This document shows, one piece after another, positions 1-6,647 of a stretch of 11,020 bases of DNA (position 1 is its first letter; the number at the start of each line of letters is the position of its first letter). A program made the translations under genes and the position numbers. Below the pieces are notes generated by a model. The model did not search any database. It was given only the letters and a program-made list of their open reading frames with translations, and was not told the DNA's origin. Origin of the DNA: DAIDKA01 sp035485475 (GTDB lineage Bacteria; Pseudomonadota; Gammaproteobacteria; Steroidobacterales; Steroidobacteraceae). The stretch spans positions 1 to 11,020 of the forward strand of contig DATHOA010000055.1 of assembly GCA_035485475.1 (NCBI GenBank), read 5' to 3'.

Positions 1-35
1 GGTATGTCACTGAGCGGTTTGACGTTCTCATCCAT
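1..35 (-). CDS. Possible 5' end of a leftward gene (partial)
   Basis: An ATG at 35 (minus strand) opens a frame that stays open to the window edge and begins MDENVKPLSDI. A purine-rich GGGGGA lies 7 bases upstream and could act as a Shine-Dalgarno. The gap to the coq7 stop is 70 bases, so it could be the next gene of a coq7 transcript or have its own promoter. Eleven residues are too few to identify a family. A second ATG at 31 in another frame is also open but is less well spaced from the purine tract. Confidence 0.35.
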   Translation of the reverse strand, partial: MDENVKPLSDI

Positions 36-48
36 ATCCAAATCCCCC

Positions 49-62
49 GAGCGCGTGCGCTC
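49..62. repeat. GAGCGC-GT-GCGCTC inverted repeat
   Basis: A perfect 6-2-6 inverted repeat lies between the coq7 stop and the possible start at 35. A TATAAA hexamer on the minus strand (74-79) lies just upstream of it in the leftward direction and is a possible -10 element, but no convincing -35 accompanies it. The repeat could be an operator or a small leader hairpin; the sequence alone cannot decide. Confidence 0.3.
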
Positions 63-105
63 TAGGTCACGTTTTTATACATAAGCCGAAAGAACTGCAA
101 GCGAC

Positions 106-738
106 TCAAATCCAGTAGGCGGTCCGCGTCATGACCTTTGCGGTCCCACGCATCAGTCCCCTGATCAGGCCCGGCAGCTCCATGGCCCCTGCCGCACGGG
201 CCGAACCGGCGTGCGCAATCTCATCGCTGCGCATGGCATCGACCACCGCGCGACTGGCCGAGTCGGCGCCCGGCAGGCGCCGCAGATGCTCTTCCAGATG
301 TCCCTCGACCTGCCGTTCCGTCTCGGCGACGAACCCCAGGCTGGCGCGATCACCAAAGGTCCCCGCCAGCGCACCGATGGTGAACGAACCGCAGTACCAC
401 AGCGGATTGAGCCGGCTCGGGTTCGAGCCCAGTTCGCGCAAGCGCTGTTCACACCACCCCAGGTGATCGGCCTCTTCATGCGCTGCCTTGAGGAGCAAGG
501 CGCGGGTGGCCGGCGCACGTGCCGCCAATGCCTGTCCGTGGTAGAGCGCCTGGGCGGCCACTTCACCGGCATGATTGACGCGCATGAGCGCCGCCGATTC
601 GCGGCGCTGTGCATCGGTCAATGTGGGCGGAAGGGCGGCCCCGGGATAGGGGCGGGAAGCATGGGCGGGGGCGGCGATGGCCCGCAATGCCCGGTCGGCA
701 GCGGCGATGAACGGATCGAGGAGGCGCTCAGAACCCAT
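106..738 (-). CDS. coq7: Coq7-type 2-polyprenyl-3-methyl-6-methoxy-1,4-benzoquinone monooxygenase
   Basis: This is a di-iron hydroxylase that adds the last ring hydroxyl in ubiquinone synthesis, giving the substrate of the final O-methylation by UbiG. It is a peripheral inner-membrane enzyme with a ferritin-like fold. The 210-residue protein shows the expected ligands: E59 in NHAGE, E89xxH92 (EADH), E141 in the AETERQVEGHLEEHL helix, and E173xxH176 (EIAH). The start at 738 gives the usual family length and places the ADRALR helix about 13 residues in, as in Pseudomonas Coq7, but it lacks a clear Shine-Dalgarno. An in-frame ATG at 792 would add 18 residues and follows a GGGGGG tract, so the start is uncertain while the function is not. 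The gene is divergent from rplM. Having Coq7 rather than the flavin enzyme UbiF fits pseudomonad- or xanthomonad-like proteobacteria. Confidence 0.95.
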   Translation of the reverse strand: MGSERLLDPFIAAADRALRAIAAPAHASRPYPGAALPPTLTDAQRRESAALMRVNHAGEVAAQALYHGQALAARAPATRALLLKAAHEEADHLGWCEQRLRELGSNPSRLNPLWYCGSFTIGALAGTFGDRASLGFVAETERQVEGHLEEHLRRLPGADSASRAVVDAMRSDEIAHAGSARAAGAMELPGLIRGLMRGTAKVMTRTAYWI

Positions 739-912
739 GGGGAGGCCACAACCCTGTAAGCATCCGCGCACTATAGCAGCCGTACGGGTCATAATGCCCC
801 CCGAAACGCGACAAGATCAGTCAGGCTCACGGCCCAGGCGCAGTTGCACTGCAGCAATCCTGTCCCTGCACACCGATAGTCCGACCTCGACCCTTATATA
901 TGGGTAGTGTCG

Positions 913-927
913 CGGTCCTGAGGACCG
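913..927. repeat. CGGTCCT-G-AGGACCG inverted repeat
   Basis: A perfect 7-1-7 inverted repeat ends about 24 bases upstream of the -35 hexamer of the rplM promoter. Its one-base centre is too small for an RNA hairpin loop without opening the stem, so a dimeric protein-binding site is the more natural reading. No known regulator is recognised from it. Confidence 0.4.
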
Positions 928-950
928 GCCGTGGTGCGCAGACAGGCGCT

Positions 951-979
951 TTGCAATGGCAGGCCTGCTTGAGTACACT
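951..979 (+). promoter_or_regulatory. Predicted sigma70 promoter for rplM-rpsI
   Basis: TTGCAA (951-956) and TACACT (974-979) are separated by exactly 17 bases, and each matches the sigma70 consensus at four of six positions. Transcription would start near 986 and give an 85-base leader before rplM. The spacer contains the perfect palindrome GCAGGCCTGC (959-968), which lies between the two polymerase contacts and is a possible operator. In E. coli, L13 represses its own operon through the mRNA leader; whether this leader works that way cannot be read directly. Confidence 0.55.
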
Positions 980-1071
980 TGCCGGCCTTTTTTGGCACGG
1001 TCCCAAAGGCCCCCGGCGGAGCATCCGGCACGGGTGGCAATTCCTGCGGGCCCGGTGGCGGAGTTAGAGAA

Positions 1072-1518
1072 ATGCTTACGACATCAACGGTGTTCGCCAA
1101 GTCCGGCCAGGTGCGCGGCGACTGGTTTCTGGTCGACGCCGACGGCAAGACCCTGGGGCGCCTGTCCTCGCAGATTGCGCATCGCCTGAAGGGCAAGCAC
1201 AAGGCGGACTATTCTCCGCACGTGGATATGGGCGACCATATCGTCGTGATCAATGCCGAGAAGGTACGCGTCACGGGCCGTAAGCTGTCGGACAAAATCT
1301 ACTACCATCACACCGGCGCCATCGGCGGCATCAAGTCCATCGCCCTGGACAAGCTGCTCAAGGAGCACCCGGAGCGCGCAATCGAGTTTGCCGTCAAGGG
1401 CATGCTGCCGAAGAACCCGCTGGGCCGTCGTATGTACAAGAAGCTGCATGTGTTCGCCGGCGGACAGCACCCGCACAGCGCGCAGCAGCCGAAACCTCTC
1501 GAGATTCAGGAAGCTTAA
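1072..1518 (+). CDS. rplM: 50S ribosomal protein L13
   Basis: This is an assembly-initiating protein of the large ribosomal subunit. The 148-residue product matches the family throughout: GDWFLVDADGKTLGRL near the start, GKHKADYSPHVDMGD, YYHHTGAIGGIK, AVKGMLPKNPLGR, and an AQQP tail. The start at 1072 is chosen because GGAG (1060-1063) precedes it at a suitable distance and it gives family length (about 142 residues). A longer frame from 979 would add 31 low-complexity residues not found in L13. rpsI follows after 5 bases, the usual L13-S9 operon. Confidence 0.98.
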   Translation: MLTTSTVFAKSGQVRGDWFLVDADGKTLGRLSSQIAHRLKGKHKADYSPHVDMGDHIVVINAEKVRVTGRKLSDKIYYHHTGAIGGIKSIALDKLLKEHPERAIEFAVKGMLPKNPLGRRMYKKLHVFAGGQHPHSAQQPKPLEIQEA

Positions 1519-1523
1519 TACTC

Positions 1524-1916
1524 ATGGCCATCAGCACGAACTACGGCACCGGCCGCCGCAAGACCGCCACTGCGCGGGTCTACATGACTCCCGGCACCGG
1601 CACCATCACCGTCAATGGCCGCGGCTTGGACGAGTTCTTCGGCCGCGTGACCGGTCGGATGATCGTCCGCCAGCCGCTGGAAACCACGGATCTGCTCGGC
1701 CGTTTCGATTTCACGGTGCACGTTGCCGGCGGTGGCATCACCGGCCAGGCCGGCGCCATCCGTCACGGCATCACGCGCGCGCTCATCCAGTACGATGAGA
1801 CCCTGCGCAAGCCGCTGCGTGTGGCAGGATTTGTGACTCGCGATGCGCGTGAGGTCGAGCGTAAAAAGGTCGGCCATCGCAAGGCTCGCCGCGGGACTCA
1901 GTACTCCAAGCGCTAA
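1524..1916 (+). CDS. rpsI: 30S ribosomal protein S9
   Basis: This is a small-subunit head protein whose C-terminal tail reaches the P-site tRNA. The 130 residues equal the E. coli length. Seen are GTGRRKTATARV near the N terminus, the GGGITGQAGAIRHGI core, and the RKKVGHRKARRGTQYSKR tail ending in the universal Ser-Lys-Arg. An AGGAAG lies about 10 bases upstream, inside the end of rplM, consistent with coupled translation. There is no terminator between this gene and the tRNA-Gln that follows. Confidence 0.98.
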   Translation: MAISTNYGTGRRKTATARVYMTPGTGTITVNGRGLDEFFGRVTGRMIVRQPLETTDLLGRFDFTVHVAGGGITGQAGAIRHGITRALIQYDETLRKPLRVAGFVTRDAREVERKKVGHRKARRGTQYSKR

Positions 1917-1943
1917 CGCTACCGGCCGCGAGAGGTTCCTGTT

Positions 1944-2017
1944 TGGGGGATCGTCTAGTGGTAGGACAACGGACTCTGACTCCGTTTACCTAGGTTCGAA
2001 TCCTAGTCCCCCAGCCA
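1944..2017 (+). tRNA. tRNA-Gln(CTG), CCA encoded
   Basis: All arms can be folded by eye. The acceptor stem is TGGGGGA (1944-1950) with TCCCCCA (2007-2013). The anticodon stem is ACGGA/TCCGT (1969-1973, 1981-1985), with the 7-base loop CTCTGAC giving anticodon CTG at 1976-1978. The T arm carries GGTTCGAATCC. The weak U1-A72 pair and G73 discriminator (2014) are known glutamine identity elements, and CCA is encoded at 2015-2017. It reads CAG codons. It starts 27 bases after the rpsI stop with no visible promoter or terminator between, so it is probably processed from the ribosomal-protein transcript. Confidence 0.97.
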
Positions 2018-2024
2018 AAAATAG

Positions 2025-2055
2025 AGGCCCGCCGCAAGGCGGGCCTTTTATTTTT
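2025..2055 (+). terminator. Intrinsic terminator of rplM-rpsI-tRNA-Gln, possibly bidirectional
   Basis: GGCCCGCC (2026-2033) and GGCGGGCC (2038-2045) form a perfect 8-bp stem, extended by an A-T pair, closed by a GCAA (GNRA) tetraloop and followed by TTTTATTTTT. In the opposite direction the same hairpin is followed by TCTATTTTT, so it may also stop leftward transcription coming from the DUF4440-like gene, whose stop lies at 2071. Confidence 0.92.
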
Positions 2056-2070
2056 GTCGGCAGCCCGCGA

Positions 2071-2526
2071 TCAGTGATTACACACATCGTTCCCCTTATC
2101 GAAAACGATGCGCCAGGTATGGGGGGCCTCCAGTCGCCATATCGAGGTGAAGGTTCCAATGAGTTTGCCGGACGGATCCGTGACCGGGCCGGTACTCAAT
2201 GCCAGGGTGCCTGATTCAAGAACTTCGACCTTCGAGGGTTCCCAGGAGAATGGCGCTTGCGGGGTCTTGAAGTACTTCGACCACCCCTCGACTACTTTGG
2301 ACTTTCCGCGCAGCGGATTCTCTGCGGAGAAGAACACTGCCTCCGCGGATATGAACCGGGAGAACTGCGGCTGATTTCTATCCGCCATGGTTTTCGCGAA
2401 GGCGCGCTCCGTCGCAAGCACCTGCTGCGTGACCGACACCCCGGCCTGCGCACGAACTGCCAGGCAATGACCCACCAGGCAGGCACACAGAAGCGGGGCA
2501 AATATTTTCAACGGTATGTATCGCAT
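2071..2526 (-). CDS. Exported SnoaL/DUF4440-like protein
   Basis: The 151-residue product begins with a Sec signal peptide: MRYIPLK, a hydrophobic core, and a likely AxA cleavage near residue 28 (RAQA). The mature part has the look of the NTF2-like SnoaL/DUF4440 fold: an N-terminal helix (VTQQVLATERAFAKTMADRN), FSRFISAEAVFF, a central LRGKSKVVEGWSKYF segment, and C-terminal strands GTFTSIWRLE and WRIVFDKGND. Family members are small cone-shaped proteins, either enzymes or binding proteins, and no catalytic residue can be named here. The start at 2526 is preferred over an upstream in-frame start at 2556 because GAGGG lies just upstream and a signal peptide begins there. It follows the nine-haem cytochrome gene by 16 bases, so both are probably one transcript and both act outside the cytoplasm. 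Confidence 0.8.
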   Translation of the reverse strand: MRYIPLKIFAPLLCACLVGHCLAVRAQAGVSVTQQVLATERAFAKTMADRNQPQFSRFISAEAVFFSAENPLRGKSKVVEGWSKYFKTPQAPFSWEPSKVEVLESGTLALSTGPVTDPSGKLIGTFTSIWRLEAPHTWRIVFDKGNDVCNH

Positions 2527-2542
2527 GGTTCCCTCGTTCGAC

Positions 2543-4207
2543 TCACTCGCCAACACGCCAGGGCGAGCGATCCTGCCAGCTTTTCAAAGCCGCAGTCGCC
2601 CATGCCGTGGACCGGTCCGCGTGACACAGATTGCAGGCATTCGGAATCTGCAGCGCTGCGCTTTGCGCCGGCGTAATGAAGCGGAATGTATGCGCGCGCA
2701 CGTTTATGTCGGCGATGGTCTGCTCGATGCGCGGCATATGACAGGCAACGCACTCACTGCCGGGGCTGCCCGGCGCGTGATGGGTGTGCGCCTCGATCGA
2801 GACGGCGTGCGGACCGTTTGCCGTACCGGGTCCGTGACAGTCCAGGCAGATGGTCCCGGCCGGCTTCCACAACACCGCTTCATTTGCCGTGCCATGCACG
2901 TCGTGACAACTGAAGCAGGTGACGCCGCGCGTGTACATCAGGCTTTGCACGAAGTCATTTCCCTGCATGCGGTTCTTGTGAGCCGTGCCATCGGCAAAGT
3001 GCGTAAAGGATGTCTCGCCCAACTTGTGATCCTCGAGCTTCCAGAAGTCGGCCAGTTTCAGCCCAATGTGATAGCCCACCGGCCAGTCGTAGTACTTTCC
3101 CCGGATTGGATTGTCGAGGGGTTGTCCCTGCGAGTGGCACTGGATACAAACGTCGTTGGCCTGGACGTAGTCGAGCTTCGCCGGGTTCACGATCGACGGG
3201 CGTTCGGGGTTTGCGACATGCTCGCTGCCGGGTCCGTGGCAGCGCTCGCAGCCCACATTCCATTCAGTGACGGTCTTGGTGGCAATGTCGTAGTTCACGG
3301 AGTGGCAGCCATCGCAAAGCGGTCCGGTGGGCCGTTGCATGTTATCGGGTGGATAGTGGGGCGCCCACCAGTCGCTGCCGTTCTTGACGAAGTAGGGCCG
3401 CCAGATCTTATGCGCCACGTCCCACTGGGCCGGCAGCACGAAGTAGTCGTCGCCCACCCGCTTGAAATAACGCTGCTTCCATTTGCTGCCATAGGTGAGC
3501 GCAATATCGTCCTTGGTGAAAGTCAGCAGCGGATCGGGCTTGGACAGATCCGGAATGATCACCTGCGGATGCAGGTGCGGATCCTGAACCACATTGGCCA
3601 TGCGGGTCTTTTTCCAGCGCTCATAAATGTCGCTGTGGCAGCTCCTGCAGGCAGCCGAGCCCACGTAGTGGGCCAGCGCCGGGGCTGCGGTGGCGTCGCC
3701 ACCGACTGATTGCGGGGCAAGCGCCGCCACCCTGGGCAGATTGCGCAGATAGGCACTGACCTGCCACAGCTGGCGATCCGGCAGTTCCCACGCGGGCATG
3801 CCGGTATGACGAATGCCGTTTTTGATGTGATAGAACAGCTCGCCGTCGCTCATCTGCTGAACAGCGCCGCTGCGCAGATCCGGCGGACGTGGGTACTGGC
3901 CGCTGGCGATCTCGGTCCTGCCGCTGCCGTCATAGGCGTGACACAACTGGCATTTGCTGCGGTACAGCTGCTGTCCGGCGGCCACATCCGCGCTGCCCGC
4001 GGCCGCGCTCAGTGGATTCTTCACCCGCCTCTGGCTGGCGGGTACGGTGTGAAAAAGCAGCCATTGGGCAATGTTCGCTTCCAGCGCCGGCGCGTTCCCC
4101 CGCGCACTTGATCCTTCCCAGACCAGCAATGCGTACAGGCCGCCAAGCAGCAGGGCGAGGACGATGACGCTGCCCAGAATCACTTGCAGAGTTTTTTTGC
4201 GAGGCAT
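2543..4207 (-). CDS. Membrane-anchored nine-haem c-type cytochrome
   Basis: The 554-residue protein is anchored by one N-terminal transmembrane helix (about residues 8-30) with the rest in the periplasm. It carries nine CXXCH haem-attachment motifs, starting at C86, C187, C298, C320, C354, C431, C454, C486 and C525. The first lies in a class I-like monohaem domain (about 74-160) with a plausible Met ligand at M137 (HTGMPAW). The other eight form a separate multihaem region resembling the cytochrome c554/doubled-CXXCH group. No CXXCK or other unusual haem motif is present, so no reductase is identified; an electron carrier or reductase role is inference. In related proteins I recall, the sequence after the last haem continues into repeat domains, whereas here it ends about 25 residues later, so this is a short form. 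The Shine-Dalgarno is weak. It is divergent from the CE15-like gene, 65 bases apart. Confidence 0.9.
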   Translation of the reverse strand: MPRKKTLQVILGSVIVLALLLGGLYALLVWEGSSARGNAPALEANIAQWLLFHTVPASQRRVKNPLSAAAGSADVAAGQQLYRSKCQLCHAYDGSGRTEIASGQYPRPPDLRSGAVQQMSDGELFYHIKNGIRHTGMPAWELPDRQLWQVSAYLRNLPRVAALAPQSVGGDATAAPALAHYVGSAACRSCHSDIYERWKKTRMANVVQDPHLHPQVIIPDLSKPDPLLTFTKDDIALTYGSKWKQRYFKRVGDDYFVLPAQWDVAHKIWRPYFVKNGSDWWAPHYPPDNMQRPTGPLCDGCHSVNYDIATKTVTEWNVGCERCHGPGSEHVANPERPSIVNPAKLDYVQANDVCIQCHSQGQPLDNPIRGKYYDWPVGYHIGLKLADFWKLEDHKLGETSFTHFADGTAHKNRMQGNDFVQSLMYTRGVTCFSCHDVHGTANEAVLWKPAGTICLDCHGPGTANGPHAVSIEAHTHHAPGSPGSECVACHMPRIEQTIADINVRAHTFRFITPAQSAALQIPNACNLCHADRSTAWATAALKSWQDRSPWRVGE

Positions 4208-4272
4208 GGCAGGATCGCCGTCGTGGTGCGCAGTGCCGTATGGTGCGCGCGAGTCTTCTGGGAGTCACGTCC

Positions 4273-5721
4273 ATGCGCAGGCTGCTCGCGGTTCCGGTAT
4301 TGCTCGGTTTTGTGCTGCAGGCGGTTGCCCAGGCGCCCCCGGGCACCGCCCCGACGGCTGAGCAGGATCATCAGCAGATGATGGATCAGCTCGGCATCAA
4401 GAAACTGCGGCCCGGCCGGGTCAATGATGTGAACTCACCGGTCAATCCGGTCAATTACGACGAAGCACGCGCGAACCCCGATCCGCTCTGGCCGGATCCT
4501 TTGACCTTCGCCAACGGCGCCAAGGTGACCTCGGCCAGTGACTGGTGGAACAAGCGCCGGCCTGAACTGGTCGAAATATTCGAACGCGAGATCTATGGGC
4601 GCATTCCGGCCTCGGCACCGAAGGTGACCTGGACGGTACAGACCGTCGACCACGAGGCCCTGGGGTTCACACCGATCACCGCCACCCGGGTCATCGGCCA
4701 CGTTGATAATTCCGCCGATCCGGACATCCATGTGGATATTCCGCTGATGCTGGTGAAACCGGCGCGGGCAAAACTGCCCATGCCCGTGCTCATCATCTTC
4801 CAGTACGGCCCCGTGACATTTCCCGCACCGGCCGGTCCCACTGCCGATGAGCTTGCACACATCAACGACGTTTGGAAGGCGCAGATGCTGCAGAACGATC
4901 CGTCGCTGCAGGCGGTATTCAAGGCGCACCCGGCCTGGCAGCCGATCACTGCGCCACGGCCGCCCCCGCCGGCACTCGACGTCGACGGCAATCCTCCGCC
5001 GCTGCAGCAGCTGATCGCCGCGGGCTGGGCCGTGGCATTGATCGAGCCGAACAGCATCCAGCCCGACAGTGGTGCCGGTCTGACCCGCGGCGTCATCGGG
5101 TTGTCCAACCAGGGCCGATGGCGCAAGCCGGATGATTGGGGGGTACTGCGTGCCTGGGGCTGGGGTGCGAGTCGCACTGTGGACTATCTCGCAACGGATC
5201 CGGAACTGGACACTCACCACGTGGGCATCGATGGCGTGTCGCCCTATGGCAAGGCGGCGCTGGTCGCCATGGCCTTCGATGCACGCTTCGCGATGGCGCT
5301 GGTCGCCTCCTCCGGGGAGAGTGGCACCAAGCCGCATCGCCGCAACTTCGGGGAAACGGTCGAAAATCAAACGGCCGCGGATGCCTATCACTGGATGGCC
5401 GGCAACTTCCTGAAGTACGGTGCCGCCGAGGCCCGATCCGGCGCGAAGACGGCGGCTGACATTCCGGTCGATGCGGGCGAGCTGATCGCCCTGTGCGCGC
5501 CGCGCATGGCGTCCGTTCAGGCCGGAAGAGTGTTTCGGCTGCTGGGCGTGAAGGATCTGGGGGTCGGGGATGACTACCAGGATGCGCAACTGCCACCCAT
5601 CGGTACCGGGTTACTCGACGGTCCCCTGGCGTGGCGTCAGCATGACGGTGGTCATACCGATGCGCCGAATGTGAAGTATTTCATCAGCTGGGCCGATCGG
5701 CTTATCGGCCACCGGCCGTAG
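4273..5721 (+). CDS. Exported CE15 (glucuronoyl esterase)-like alpha/beta hydrolase
   Basis: The 482-residue protein has a Sec signal peptide (MRRLLAVPVLLGFVLQAVAQA). The middle resembles bacterial carbohydrate esterase family 15: WGWGASRTVDYLATDPELD, then the nucleophile elbow GVSPYGK (S323), SSGESG with E349 just before RRNFGETVEN, and a C-terminal H461 in DGGHTD. CE15 enzymes cleave ester bonds between lignin alcohols and glucuronic acid of xylan. Canonical members have Arg directly after the Ser (GCSRNGK or GHSRLGK); here it is Pro, so activity on the classic substrate is uncertain. A proline-rich insert lies near residues 226-245. The start at 4273 is chosen for its GGGAG Shine-Dalgarno (4260-4264) and the signal peptide; an ATG at 4240 would add 11 residues. 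It ends tail to tail with the next gene. Confidence 0.85.
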   Translation: MRRLLAVPVLLGFVLQAVAQAPPGTAPTAEQDHQQMMDQLGIKKLRPGRVNDVNSPVNPVNYDEARANPDPLWPDPLTFANGAKVTSASDWWNKRRPELVEIFEREIYGRIPASAPKVTWTVQTVDHEALGFTPITATRVIGHVDNSADPDIHVDIPLMLVKPARAKLPMPVLIIFQYGPVTFPAPAGPTADELAHINDVWKAQMLQNDPSLQAVFKAHPAWQPITAPRPPPPALDVDGNPPPLQQLIAAGWAVALIEPNSIQPDSGAGLTRGVIGLSNQGRWRKPDDWGVLRAWGWGASRTVDYLATDPELDTHHVGIDGVSPYGKAALVAMAFDARFAMALVASSGESGTKPHRRNFGETVENQTAADAYHWMAGNFLKYGAAEARSGAKTAADIPVDAGELIALCAPRMASVQAGRVFRLLGVKDLGVGDDYQDAQLPPIGTGLLDGPLAWRQHDGGHTDAPNVKYFISWADRLIGHRP

Positions 5722-5732
5722 GTTCAGCCGAT
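5696..5732. repeat. Nested hairpin across the convergent gene junction
   Basis: An outer perfect 7-bp pair, ATCGGCT (5696-5702) with AGCCGAT (5726-5732), encloses an inner perfect pair CGGCC (5706-5710) with GGCCG (5714-5718). The structure spans the stop codons of both convergent genes, which are only 2 bases apart. It lacks a U-tract on either side, so it is not a classic intrinsic terminator, but it could help end or stabilise both transcripts. Confidence 0.4.
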
Positions 5733-6611
5733 GGTGCGCTTGAGGAATTCCACCACGCGCTCCACCGGTGCATCGCGGAAGAAGGGCACGGCGTCGTGGT
5801 CCACGCCGTGCAGGATCAGAACCTGGGCGTGTTTGCCGGCCTGTTCATAGGCCCACTGCATTTCGTAGACCTGATTGAGCGGCATCTGCGTGTCCTGGTC
5901 GCCGTGCAGCAGCATGATGGGGGGTGCCTTGCCGTCGACATGAAAGATGGGGCTGGCGAGCTTCGCCAATTCCGGGACCTGGTCGGGCGCAGCGCCCAGC
6001 AGCCGCCGCAATGCCGGTTCACGTACCGCCAGCCCCACCGGGGTGGACTGGGCCAGGATCGTGGTCAGGTCGCTGGCGCCGAAGTAGCTCACGATGGCCT
6101 GGATGCTCGATGACTCGCTGCGATAGTCCCCCTCGGTTCCTTCCAGGGCCGCAACCCCGTTGGTCACGCCGACCAGCGCCGCCAGGTGCCCGCCCGAGGA
6201 GGCCCCGACGATTGCGATCCGGTCCGTACGATAGCCATACATCGGGGCCTGTGCGCGCAGATAGCGGATGCCCGCCTTGATGTCGAAGACGTCGGCCGGA
6301 AACGGTGCGTCATTCGAGGAGCGGAAATCCAAACTGGCCACGGCGAAGCCGCGCTGCATCAGGAAGGTCGGGTACTGGGTCCTGGTTCCCGTGGTCCATG
6401 CGCCGCCGTGAACGAATATCAACAGCGGCGGGTGCCGTACACCGGGGGGCAGATGCAGATCAAGCGCCAGGGGCTTGCCATCGACCGTTGCGTAAACCAG
6501 ATCCGTGAAATGGCGCGCGGCATCGGCCGCGCTCGCCGCCGGCAGGCTGGCGAATGCCAAAGCGCAGCATGCCAGAGCGCTGCGCAACCCATCGGCCTTC
6601 GTGGTACGCAT
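5724..6611 (-). CDS. Exported alpha/beta hydrolase (esterase, BD-FAE/HSL-like)
   Basis: The 295-residue protein starts with a signal peptide (MRTTKADGLRSALACCALAF, cleavage likely near ASA at 26-28). It has the HGGAW oxyanion motif at 68-72, the nucleophile elbow GASSG with S138, the acid D240 in HGDQDTQMP, and H272 in GVDHD. This layout belongs to carboxylesterase and feruloyl-esterase-like hydrolases that cleave small acyl esters; the substrate is unknown. The ATG at 6611 is chosen because AGGGGG lies 5 bases upstream; a GTG at 6617 is in frame but abuts that tract. The gene follows the CPXCG gene by 36 bases, so it may be the last member of the PQQ operon. It converges on the CE15-like gene with 2 bases between stops. 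Confidence 0.88.
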   Translation of the reverse strand: MRTTKADGLRSALACCALAFASLPAASAADAARHFTDLVYATVDGKPLALDLHLPPGVRHPPLLIFVHGGAWTTGTRTQYPTFLMQRGFAVASLDFRSSNDAPFPADVFDIKAGIRYLRAQAPMYGYRTDRIAIVGASSGGHLAALVGVTNGVAALEGTEGDYRSESSSIQAIVSYFGASDLTTILAQSTPVGLAVREPALRRLLGAAPDQVPELAKLASPIFHVDGKAPPIMLLHGDQDTQMPLNQVYEMQWAYEQAGKHAQVLILHGVDHDAVPFFRDAPVERVVEFLKRTIG

Positions 6612-6647
6612 CAGCACCCCCTCATGGTCGCAGCGGCGTAGCTTATC

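Larger units (their letters stand above)
739..1071. other. Divergent coq7/rplM intergenic region
   Basis: This 333-base stretch separates the two divergent starts. It holds the rplM promoter, two palindromes and an rplM leader of roughly 85 bases. The coq7 promoter must also lie here, but no clear one was found. An AT-rich TTATATA at 894-900 could be a -10 on either strand but has no matching -35. Short open frames crossing the region show no protein-like features. Confidence 0.6.

Noticed and set aside
894..900. TTATATA as a strong promoter element
   Set aside because: AT-rich and -10-like on both strands, but no -35 hexamer at suitable spacing on either strand.
979..1071. N-terminal extension of rplM starting at 979
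   Set aside because: The extra 31 residues are Gly/Pro-rich, absent from L13, and would begin right at the predicted -10 element.
2516..3709. Plus-strand open frame of 397 residues
   Set aside because: It is antisense to the nine-haem cytochrome, whose CXXCH motifs prove the real strand. Its translation has no recognisable domain and reflects GC-rich codon bias.
4435..5589. Minus-strand open frame of 384 residues
   Set aside because: It is antisense to the CE15-like gene, which has a signal peptide, a Shine-Dalgarno and catalytic motifs. The antisense product is Arg/Gly-rich and featureless.
5696..5732. Classic bidirectional intrinsic terminator at the convergent junction
   Set aside because: The inverted repeats are real but no run of T follows on either strand, so it is reported only as a structure.
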